A stretch of 64,000 bases of DNA from an uncultured Eubacteriales bacterium. Lineage in GTDB: Bacteria > Bacillota > Clostridia > Peptostreptococcales > Anaerovoracaceae. The position numbers and the translations under genes were made by a program. The notes beneath the pieces were generated by a model. That model was not told the origin of the DNA and ran no database searches. It worked only from the letters and a program-made list of their open reading frames with translations. The stretch lies in assembly GCA_910583765.1 (NCBI GenBank), contig CAJTYS010000020.1, positions 1 through 64,000 of the forward strand, given 5' to 3'. Below, one piece after another: positions 57,663-64,000 of the stretch (its first letter is position 1; each line of letters begins with the position of its first letter).

Positions 57663-58949
57663 TTAATTTTGATCCTGGTCTGTCTGTAAATACATCAGCA
57701 GAGTGACCGTGAAAAAATCATCGTCTGTTTTAAAATCCAATTCTCCTTGATAATCGCGCACGATTTGCTCTACGATTTTCAAACCAAGGCCGTGCCCCTC
57801 TCCTTTCTTGGTGGTCCTAAAAAACTTGCCAGCTCTTTTCACTTTGTTCGTATAGGAATTTTTGATTTGGATGGTCAGCGTTCCTTGAACCTCCCGCATT
57901 CGCAAAAACAGCCTTTTATCAACTTTGCAATCTTCCAAGGCTCGCAAGGCGTTATCCAAAAGGTTTCCCAAAACAATGCAAATATCCTTTTGCCCTACAA
58001 AGAGATTCTGTGGGATTATAATATCCAATTCCACTTGCGCGCCTTGTTTAACCGCCTGATCGAGTTTTAGATTGATCATCCCATCAATGAACGCGTTACC
58101 CGTGGCCGCGAAGGCGCGCCCTGGCGCTAAAGAGTCGTTCAAGTTGTCCAGATATCCTTGAATTTTTTCATAGTGTTCTTGTCTGGCGATCTGCTGTAAG
58201 ACCAGCAAATGGTTTCTCATGTCATGACGCAAGGTGGAGATCTTTTCTTCTGCGTCCCGCATCAATTGCAGCTGATTCTCGTACGCTTGATTTTGCTGTT
58301 CTAACGAAACCACCCGCAAATTCTTTTCATGTTCCGCAAAAATTTTCTCTAAAAGGTAAAACAGGAAAAGATTTAAAAGGATCATGCTGATACCACCGAT
58401 CACGATTTCGCTTTCCGATTCGCAATAATCAAAAATAATAGCTGACACAAAAATAGTGCATCCTGGAACAAATAATGTGATCATCCATTCCTGCCACGCG
58501 AACTCCAGATTGTTGCGGGCATCAACGATTCTTTGAATCACAGACACAACCATAAAAAAGGTTATCGCTGATACCGGCAGCCCAATCAACAACAAATGAT
58601 CAACACCTATATGAACCAATACTCGAGCAACCATATCTTCACATAACACATAAAGGGCAACACCTGCGAGCGCCGCACAAACACGTACTCTCCATTTGCT
58701 GTCATAAAAAACCGTAATCAGAAAAATCCCAATAAAATTCGATGCCAAAATCCAGTTAGGTGCCCATTGAAAATAGAGAAAACCCGCACTGTTCACCAGA
58801 AAAAACAAGATGTAGCAAAGTTTTCTTAAACATCGCCTGAACTCAGAAGCCTCTAGTTTGAAAAATATTCTAAAAAATAGGTATGTGGTATAAATGCGAA
58901 AGGCGTTTCCACATAAATAAATGATGCTATCAAAAATTCCCTGTTCCAT
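57663..58949 (-). CDS. GHKL-domain sensor histidine kinase (AgrC-like)
   Basis: A 428-residue peptide-receptor-type kinase, paralogous to the one at 55522-56805. About six membrane segments (residues 8-200) lead to EQQNQAYENQLQLMRDAEEK, then ISTLRHDMRNHLLVLQQIA (phosphoacceptor His), the N box IVLGNLLDNALRALEDCK and G boxes KGEGHGLGLKIVEQIVRDYQG. The paralogues share FLYFQWAPNWILASNFIGIF-like membrane segments as well. Its ATG overlaps the response regulator stop by one base (TAATG), so the pair is coupled. A terminator follows. Confidence 0.93.
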   Translation of the reverse strand: MEQGIFDSIIYLCGNAFRIYTTYLFFRIFFKLEASEFRRCLRKLCYILFFLVNSAGFLYFQWAPNWILASNFIGIFLITVFYDSKWRVRVCAALAGVALYVLCEDMVARVLVHIGVDHLLLIGLPVSAITFFMVVSVIQRIVDARNNLEFAWQEWMITLFVPGCTIFVSAIIFDYCESESEIVIGGISMILLNLFLFYLLEKIFAEHEKNLRVVSLEQQNQAYENQLQLMRDAEEKISTLRHDMRNHLLVLQQIARQEHYEKIQGYLDNLNDSLAPGRAFAATGNAFIDGMINLKLDQAVKQGAQVELDIIIPQNLFVGQKDICIVLGNLLDNALRALEDCKVDKRLFLRMREVQGTLTIQIKNSYTNKVKRAGKFFRTTKKGEGHGLGLKIVEQIVRDYQGELDFKTDDDFFTVTLLMYLQTDQDQN

Positions 58950-59668
58950 TATTCTTCACTCTCATTTCCTGTATTCTGGCATAATAGCTTCATACGGGCA
59001 GATTTCCGGTAAAGCTGGCTGATAGAAAGCTTTGTCCCGTTCGCTAGATACGCTTCCTCATACGTCCATTTTTTCACATACGTGTTATTAACCAGATAGG
59101 ATTGATGGATTCGGATAAAATCATTAGGTGCCGCTTCTTCAATTTCATTGAGCTTTCCATAAAATTCGTGAGTTCCTCTTTTTGTATGGATATGAATTTT
59201 TCTGCCTTTGCTTTCAAAATATAAGATCTCTCCGTAAAACTCCCGATATTGCTGCTTGTTTTTATGAAACACAAAAGAATCATTGTAACGCCTGGACAAT
59301 CGCATCGCTTTCTCCACATTATCAATGACTTTGCTTTGCAAAAGAGGTTTTGTCAAAAAATTCAGGGGCCTTATTTGAAACAACTCCATCGCATACGTTT
59401 GCTTCGCGGAAATATATACGATATGTATGGTTTCGTCCTGCAATTCCTCTCTGATTTTCCTGCCAAGCTCCACGCCGTTCATGGCTTCAAATTCAATATC
59501 CAAGAATATCAGATCATAGCGCCTCCCCTTGGCTAGTTCTTGATATAATTTTTCTCCGCTGTAAAAGACATCTGTCCGTACCCTGCCCTCTGCCACAAGC
59601 GGTTCAAGAAAACTCTCGATCTGCCCGCACACGACCTCTTCATCATCACAAATCGCCACACAAAACAC
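58949..59668 (-). CDS. LytTR-family response regulator (AgrA-like)
   Basis: A 239-residue two-domain regulator. The REC domain has the acidic pocket in VAICDDEEVVCGQ, the phosphoacceptor Asp in DLIFLDIEFEAMNGVELGRK, Ser in IVYISAKQTYAMELF and Lys in NFLTKPLLQSKV. The LytTR DNA-binding domain (about 145-230) has EILYFESKGRKIHIHTKRG and NDFIRIHQSYLVNNTYVKKW. The GTG at 59668 (six bases from AAGGGAG) aligns best with family starts; GTG at 59677 is the alternative. It sits behind three tandem promoter-bearing repeats. Confidence 0.92.
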   Translation of the reverse strand: MFCVAICDDEEVVCGQIESFLEPLVAEGRVRTDVFYSGEKLYQELAKGRRYDLIFLDIEFEAMNGVELGRKIREELQDETIHIVYISAKQTYAMELFQIRPLNFLTKPLLQSKVIDNVEKAMRLSRRYNDSFVFHKNKQQYREFYGEILYFESKGRKIHIHTKRGTHEFYGKLNEIEEAAPNDFIRIHQSYLVNNTYVKKWTYEEAYLANGTKLSISQLYRKSARMKLLCQNTGNESEE

Positions 59669-59700
59669 ATGAATCACTCCCTTCCTCACAGTTATATCTA

Positions 59701-59944
59701 TTATACCACGAATTTCCACTGAAAATAGAATCCTAATTCGTGATTCAATGAACGCACCCTTACGGCAACACCGTTTCAATCAATTGCGTTCATTATACCA
59801 TGGCCTTCCTTTGAAAACACGATTCCAGGCCATGATTCAAGGAACGCTTCCCCGCGGCAACGCCGTTTCAATCGATCGCGTTCATTATACCATGAATTCC
59901 CCATAAAAAGAGCATTCTAACCAAGATTCAAGGAATGCGTCCGC
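59701..59944 (-). repeat. Three 92-bp tandem repeats, each with a TATAAT box, ahead of the response regulator
   Basis: Units start at 59701, 59793 and 59885 (the last is cut after 60 bases). Each opens with TTATACCA and holds GATTCAAnGAA(C/T)GC; the first two also hold CGGCAACnCCGTTTCAATC and end GCGTTCA. On the minus strand a TATAAT occurs at 59700-59705, 59792-59797 and 59884-59889 without a good -35, as in activator-dependent promoters. Confidence 0.85.
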
Positions 59945-59952
59945 AAAGCCGA

Positions 59953-60004
59953 AAGACAAAAAATACCCCAAGCGGGCCGTTCTTTCTCACGAACCTGCTT
60001 GGGG
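59953..60004 (-). terminator. Terminator of the rubrerythrin gene
   Basis: CCCCAAGCGGG (59966-59976) pairs with CCTGCTTGGGG (59994-60004) with one wobble; on the minus strand TATTTTTTG follows. Confidence 0.8.
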
Positions 60005-60043
60005 CCGCACCCTGCGTATTCTCATGTCATAGCGCGTTTCGCA

Positions 60044-60580
60044 TTAGCAATTTTCCGATTTCACCTGGAAATAAGCTTTTGCATGGAAGCACACAGGGCA
60101 GACCTCCGGTGCCTCCGTGCCGGTCAGTTCATGGCCGCAGTTTCTGCATTTCCACGTTACTTCCGTGTCTTTCTTGAAGACTGTGCCATCCTTGAGGTCC
60201 TTGGCGAATTTCCGATACCGGTCTTCGTGCTGTTTTTCAATGGCAGCTACGCCTTCCATCTGCTCTGCGATCTCTGGGAAACCTTCTTCCCTGGCGGTCT
60301 TAGCCATTTCCGCGTACATTTCCGTCCACTCGTAGTTTTCCCCTTCCGCAGCGGCGATCAGATTCTCGTCCGTGGTGCCAATGCCCACTGCCCGCTTGAA
60401 CCACAGTTCCGCGTGGGCTTTTTCATTGGCCGCTGTTTCTTCAAAGATGTCAGCGATCTCCATGTAGCCTTCTTTTCTAGCTTTGGACGCAAAAAAGGTG
60501 TACTTGTTCCTTGCCTGTGATTCTCCCGCGAAAGCAGTGAGCAGGTTTTCTAATGTTTTTGTGCCTTTTAATTCTTTCAT
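60044..60580 (-). CDS. rbr: Rubrerythrin
   Basis: Diiron peroxide reductase of anaerobes. The 178 residues have the four-helix diiron domain with its two Glu-rich motifs ([17 protein letters not shown]...[11 protein letters not shown] and [31 protein letters not shown]) and a C-terminal rubredoxin-type FeS4 site ([12 protein letters not shown] and [11 protein letters not shown]). The ATG follows CAGGAGGAAG. Single-gene unit with its own terminator. Protects against hydrogen peroxide. Confidence 0.96.
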   Translation of the reverse strand: MKELKGTKTLENLLTAFAGESQARNKYTFFASKARKEGYMEIADIFEETAANEKAHAELWFKRAVGIGTTDENLIAAAEGENYEWTEMYAEMAKTAREEGFPEIAEQMEGVAAIEKQHEDRYRKFAKDLKDGTVFKKDTEVTWKCRNCGHELTGTEAPEVCPVCFHAKAYFQVKSENC

Positions 60581-60690
60581 GTTCTTCCTCCTGAATCAAA
60601 AATCGTTTTCAACTATCAATCCTATTTTTGCCAAAATCCTAAAAATATTTCATGCGGTTCACAATTATTGTGGGAAAAAGAAGAAAAGAA

Positions 60691-60726
60691 AAATGCTTAC
60701 ACTCCAAAATCGAAATGTAAGCATTA
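60691..60726 (-). terminator. Probable terminator of murA
   Basis: AATGCTTACA (60692-60701) pairs with TGTAAGCATT (60716-60725); on the minus strand a T-rich tail follows. It lies about 110 bases beyond the murA stop. Confidence 0.65.
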
Positions 60727-60835
60727 TCTGTGCTAAAATTGTCTGCCTGCTTGAAGGGGCATAAAGGGGCATATTGGGAACCGATTTACTGGCCCCTCGG
60801 CTTTAGAAATGCCGCATCATGGCTGATTTTCGCCT

Positions 60836-62107
60836 TTAATCTTCAATGCGGATGATGGTCGCGCCCAGGCCTCGGAATTTTTCCACGAACTTTTCATAAC
60901 CCCGATCAATGTGATAGATGTCAGAAACCTCCGTTGTTCCCTCTGCTACCAGACCGGTCAGGATCAGCGATGCCCCGGCTCTCAGGTCCGTGGCCACTAC
61001 CTGCGCGCCCTGGAGCTGTTTTTCTCCTGGGATGATGGCGCAGTTGCCGTCCGTCTTAATATTGGCCCCCATGCGGTTGAATTCCGCCACGTGCATGAAG
61101 CGGTTCTCGAACACCGTCTCGATAACCACGCTGGGTCCCTTGGACACAGCCAAAAGCGCCATGAAAGGCGACTGCAGGTCCGTAGGAAACCCTGGATAAG
61201 GCAAAGTCTTGATGTCTGTGGAAACAATGGGGTTCACATCGCCTCTCACCACCATGCCTTCGTCCGTCATGAAGATTTCTGCGCCGCACTCTCGCAGCTT
61301 GGCAGTAATGGCCTTCACATGATCCGGCAGGACATTCTTGATCAGGATGTTTCCCTTTGTGATGACTGCGGACAACATGAAGGTGCCCGCCTCAATGCGA
61401 TCCGGGATGATGTGGTGGCTCACGCCATGAAGCTTTTCCACACCCTCGATTTTCACAGTGTCGGTCCCTGCACCCTTGATCCTGGCTCCCATTTTGTTGA
61501 GGAAATTGGCCATGTCCACGATCTCCGGTTCTTGAGCCGCGTTTTCAATGATCGTAGTGCCTTCTGCCAGCACCGCGGTCATGATGATGACTTCCGTAGC
61601 GCCCACGCTTGGAAAATCCAGGTAAACATCGTTGCCCACCAATTTGTCCACCCTTGCTTCCAGAGGGCCCTGCTGACCGGAATCTTCTTTGATCTCCACG
61701 CCTAAAGCCCGCAGCCCTTTGAGATGCAGTTCAATGGGACGTTTCCCAATGGCGCAGCCTCCTGGAAGAGGGATGGTTGCCTTTCCTGTCCTGGCAAGGA
61801 GCGGCCCGATCACCAGAATGGACGCCCGCATCTTTTTCACCAACTCAAAAGGTGCTTCTGACTTTGTGATTGTCTTTGTCTTTATTTCAACTGTGTTTTC
61901 GTCTAATTTATCATGAATCTCCGCGCCCAGGCTTTCCAGCAGCCGGCACATCACATCCACGTCCCGCAGCGCAGGCGTGTCCATGATGATGCAGTTTTCT
62001 TCTGTCAGCAGTGATGCCGCCATGATGGGAAGCACTGCGTTCTTTGCTCCGCTGATTTCCACTTCCCCTTGCAGCGGCGCGCTCTTTTGCACTAAAAACT
62101 TTGCCAC
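60836..62107 (-). CDS. murA: UDP-N-acetylglucosamine 1-carboxyvinyltransferase
   Basis: First committed step of peptidoglycan synthesis: adds enolpyruvate from PEP to UDP-GlcNAc. The 423 residues start GEVEISGAKNAVLPIMAASLL, and the loop with the fosfomycin-target Cys is ATIPLPGGCAIGKRPIELHL. Further motifs: PSVGATEVIIMTAVLAEG, PDRIEAGTFMLSA, PGFPTDLQSPFMALLA, DLRAGASLILTGLVAEG and HIDRGYEKF. The start is a GTG after GGAGG at six bases. Monocistronic. Intact Cys predicts the usual fosfomycin-binding site. Confidence 0.96.
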   Translation of the reverse strand: MAKFLVQKSAPLQGEVEISGAKNAVLPIMAASLLTEENCIIMDTPALRDVDVMCRLLESLGAEIHDKLDENTVEIKTKTITKSEAPFELVKKMRASILVIGPLLARTGKATIPLPGGCAIGKRPIELHLKGLRALGVEIKEDSGQQGPLEARVDKLVGNDVYLDFPSVGATEVIIMTAVLAEGTTIIENAAQEPEIVDMANFLNKMGARIKGAGTDTVKIEGVEKLHGVSHHIIPDRIEAGTFMLSAVITKGNILIKNVLPDHVKAITAKLRECGAEIFMTDEGMVVRGDVNPIVSTDIKTLPYPGFPTDLQSPFMALLAVSKGPSVVIETVFENRFMHVAEFNRMGANIKTDGNCAIIPGEKQLQGAQVVATDLRAGASLILTGLVAEGTTEVSDIYHIDRGYEKFVEKFRGLGATIIRIED

Positions 62108-62290
62108 GTCTTTCCTCCAAACAAATATATCTATCCTACAGTATACCTGTTTCCCACTGTTATTTCAAGAAATAATGCAAAAGAAAGAGGCATTTAAATG
62201 TTCATGCTAAAGGGGAACAAAACATATTTTGGTTACCTCTTTCTTTCTCTGTTATTATTTCCAGTTTCTGCTTGAATCATTCATCCAAAG

Positions 62291-62320
62291 AAAAAAAGCA
62301 TTGTCATCCAATGCTTTTTT
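62291..62320 (-). terminator. Terminator of abrB
   Basis: AAAAAAAGCATT (62291-62302) pairs with AATGCTTTTTT (62310-62320); T residues follow on either strand. Confidence 0.8.
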
Positions 62321-62330
62321 CATGAAGTCC

Positions 62331-62573
62331 TTACAGCTCTTTCAATTCTTCGATGCACTTTTCGCAGATGTTCTTGCCTTTGACCTGCGTCACTGTTTTC
62401 GCGCTTCCGCAGAATATGCAGGCTGGCTCGTACTTTTTCAGCAAAATGTAGTCATCATCCACAAAGATTTCGATTGGGTCTCTGATCTTAATGTTCAGAG
62501 TCCTTCTCAGTTCGATGGGCAGCACGATCCTACCCAGTTCGTCCACTTTCCTAACAATTCCTGTCGCTTTCAT
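62331..62573 (-). CDS. abrB: AbrB-family transition-state regulator
   Basis: An 80-residue DNA-binding protein. The swapped-hairpin AbrB/SpoVT fold is evident in MKATGIVRKVDELGRIVLPI and ELRRTLNIKIRDPIEIFVDD; the C-terminal part has a CIFCGSAKTV...NICEKC cysteine pair pattern frequent in clostridial AbrB proteins. It represses post-exponential and sporulation genes. Preceded by GGAGTGAAGGAA; transcribed alone between two terminators/gaps. Confidence 0.9.
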   Translation of the reverse strand: MKATGIVRKVDELGRIVLPIELRRTLNIKIRDPIEIFVDDDYILLKKYEPACIFCGSAKTVTQVKGKNICEKCIEELKEL

Positions 62574-62646
62574 ACTTGTTCCTTCACTCCTTTTTCTTTG
62601 AATTTAGGTTATTCAATAGGGAAACCTACACCCCCTGCCTCCATTT

Positions 62647-62976
62647 TTACTTCTCTTTCTTGCTTGTTACTAGATTCTTAAGGGATGTGACCGCATTGAC
62701 AATGGAAGTCAGTGCCGATACGATGCTTTGATTTCCCTTGATCATCTCTGTGACCTGGCCCACGGATTCAGACACGTCACCCACCAGGCCGTCCAGCTGT
62801 TCAGAACGCTCAGCGGCTATGGCGGAGATTTTTTCCGCGTCTTGTAAAATCCGATTGGTGTGTTGGATGGTTATAATGAGATTTCTCATAAACACAATGC
62901 CAAAAACAATCAGAACCAATAGTCCAATAATGATTAAAGCCCAACCCAACGTTTTCAGGTCCATCGTGATTACCAT
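62647..62976 (-). CDS. Hypothetical membrane-anchored coiled-coil protein (109 aa)
   Basis: Starts MVITMDLKTLGWALIIIGLL, with one membrane helix (about 8-32), then a helical, heptad-like region (ILQDAEKISAIAAERSEQLD, SVGQVTEMIKGNQSIVSALT) and a basic end. This resembles DUF948-type small proteins but similarity is only of layout. The ATG at 62976 is six bases from GGAGGT. It ends about 75 bases before abrB on the same strand. Confidence 0.65.
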   Translation of the reverse strand: MVITMDLKTLGWALIIIGLLVLIVFGIVFMRNLIITIQHTNRILQDAEKISAIAAERSEQLDGLVGDVSESVGQVTEMIKGNQSIVSALTSIVNAVTSLKNLVTSKKEK

Positions 62977-63089
62977 ATGTCTACCTCCGATTGTTTAACA
63001 GTGATACCTCTATTATTACATAAATTGTAAATTGTTTCAACTCATATTTTCTATATTTTTGAATAAATTTAATGCGAGGTGAAAAAAAC

Positions 63090-63680
63090 ATGATGAATTA
63101 TATCTGGGCAGGCATGATTTGCCTTGGAATCGGCTTTGCCTGCGTAAGTGGGACCCTTGGAAGCTTTACAGACGGACTCATGTCCAGCTGCACGGAAGCT
63201 GTGGAATTCGTCATCAGCCTGATCGGAATCATGGCTGTGTGGAGCGGTCTAATGAACATTGCTGACAAATCTGGGCTCATTGAAAAAATTTCCCGCAGGG
63301 TAAAGCCCCTGATGGGTTTTCTCTTTCCACTGGAAAAAGATGAACAGACCATAGCCGTCATGCTCATGAGTTTTGTGGCTAATATCTTTGGCGCGGGAAA
63401 CAGCGCCACGGTCTTTTCTTTGAAAGCCATGGAGCGCCTGGACGCAGAAAACGGCCAGTCCCCATATGCCAGTGACGCCATGTGCATGTTCACGGCAGTC
63501 ACCATGTCCATGGTGCAGCTAGTGCCTGTGACTATCATTAAGATCCGAAACGACCTTGATTCCGCGGATTCCGGCGACATTATCATCCCATCGATCATTG
63601 CCGGCCTGGTTTCCATGGCCGTGTCCATCCTGGTGTGCAAACTCTTTGAAAGGAAGCCTCGCCATGTCAACCATCCTTAG
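63090..63680 (+). CDS. spmA: Spore maturation protein A
   Basis: A 196-residue membrane protein of the nucleoside-recognition (Gate) domain family, needed for spore core dehydration with SpmB. Visible: LGSFTDGLMSSCTEAVEFVI, IGIMAVWSGLMNIADKSGLI, FPLEKDEQTIAVMLMSFVAN, IFGAGNSATVFSLKAMERLD. The start at 63090 has GAGGTG at eight bases. Its end overlaps spmB by 17 bases. Confidence 0.93.
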   Translation: MMNYIWAGMICLGIGFACVSGTLGSFTDGLMSSCTEAVEFVISLIGIMAVWSGLMNIADKSGLIEKISRRVKPLMGFLFPLEKDEQTIAVMLMSFVANIFGAGNSATVFSLKAMERLDAENGQSPYASDAMCMFTAVTMSMVQLVPVTIIKIRNDLDSADSGDIIIPSIIAGLVSMAVSILVCKLFERKPRHVNHP

Positions 63681-64000
63681 CGCGATTTCTGTTTTTTTCA
63701 TCCCATCGATCATCACCATCATCATCCTCTATGGCCTGTACAAAAAAGTCGCTGTTTACGACCTTTTCGCAGAGGGCGCAAAGGATGGCATCGCTACTGC
63801 GGTAGAGATCCTGCCCTTTATCATTGCCATTTTTATCGGCATCGAAGCCATCACTGCTTCGGGTGCCATGGAGTGGCTGGAAAGCGTCCTGGGGCCGGCT
63901 TTTGAGCTGGTAGGGATCCCGAAAGATCTGATTTCCCTCATTCTGCTAAGGCCTGTGTCCGGCAGCGGTTCTCTGGTATTGGCGGAACGGATCATGACCG
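63664..64000 (+). CDS. spmB: Spore maturation protein B (partial, runs off the right edge)
   Basis: The ATG at 63664 lies inside the end of spmA and follows AAGGAAG. The visible 112 codons read MSTILSAISVFFIPSIITII, then LYGLYKKVAVYDLFAEGAKD, EILPFIIAIFIGIEAITASG and LISLILLRPVSGSGSLVLAE, a standard SpmB N-terminal half with the RPxSGSGS motif. The 17-base overlap with spmA implies coupled translation, the usual operon form. Confidence 0.93.
   Translation, partial: MSTILSAISVFFIPSIITIIILYGLYKKVAVYDLFAEGAKDGIATAVEILPFIIAIFIGIEAITASGAMEWLESVLGPAFELVGIPKDLISLILLRPVSGSGSLVLAERIMT

Larger units (their letters stand above)
59669..60043. other. Regulatory gap between response regulator and rubrerythrin genes
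   Basis: Filled by the tandem promoter repeats (59701-59944) and the rubrerythrin terminator (59966-60004). No gene is seen. Confidence 0.6.

Noticed and set aside
59701..59944. The tandem 92-bp repeats as a CRISPR array
   Set aside because: Repeats abut without spacers, differ internally and contain promoter boxes; no cas gene is near.

Overview
The window reads as one continuous piece of chromosome from a spore-forming, anaerobic, low-to-medium GC Gram-positive bacterium of the Clostridia. Support: strong AAGGAGG-type ribosome binding sites, a sigma-K-like factor, spmA/spmB, a spoIID-like gene, a YlmC/YmxH gene, AbrB, rubrerythrin, a two-subunit class I fumarase and GHKL/LytTR signalling of the Agr type. 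I saw no rRNA, tRNA, CRISPR array, prophage or insertion sequence. The genus cannot be fixed from sequence reading alone; an amino-acid-fermenting lineage is a guess from the AGCS, APC, asparaginase and fumarase genes.

Left part (1-21 kb), housekeeping and cell envelope: partial dapB; two tandem small membrane proteins; rny; rodA; a minus-strand operon radC-mreC-mreD-mrdA-minD that lacks mreB, minC and minE; DUF1540; sigK without a pro-sequence; a second penicillin-binding protein behind an SD-masking hairpin; DUF1015-cmk; nrdR; ylmC; an alanine/glycine symporter under a glycine riboswitch; a trigger-factor-like lipoprotein; a small alarmone synthetase; a phosphonoacetate-hydrolase-like enzyme; and a 36-residue peptide gene with near-consensus promoter and terminator.

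Middle part (21-46 kb): DUF1805 protein, a secreted transglutaminase-like/BspA-type protein, a cytidylate-kinase-like protein, a TetR/DHA2 efflux pair, L-asparaginase, a TIM-barrel enzyme, a membrane-bound LuxR regulator next to an APC permease, a long minus-strand operon (fumA-fumB-M16 peptidase-2-hydroxyacid dehydrogenase-two GHL10 glycoside hydrolases-GH18), spoIID, and feoA-feoB-FeoB-associated protein behind a DtxR-type operator.

Right accessory region (44-60 kb): lipoprotein, DUF6120-like protein behind a large dyad, AAA/PD-(D/E)XK protein, small membrane proteins, CPBP protease, then four tandem secreted EF-hand/leucine-rich-repeat proteins whose spacers share a hairpin, and a GHKL kinase/LytTR regulator locus carrying a complete pair, a second kinase with a gutted 56-codon response regulator, a third kinase fragment and three 92-bp tandem promoter-bearing repeats. 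This is the most unusual part of the window and looks like an expanding and decaying signalling/surface-protein locus. The right edge returns to core genes: rubrerythrin, murA, abrB, spmA and partial spmB.
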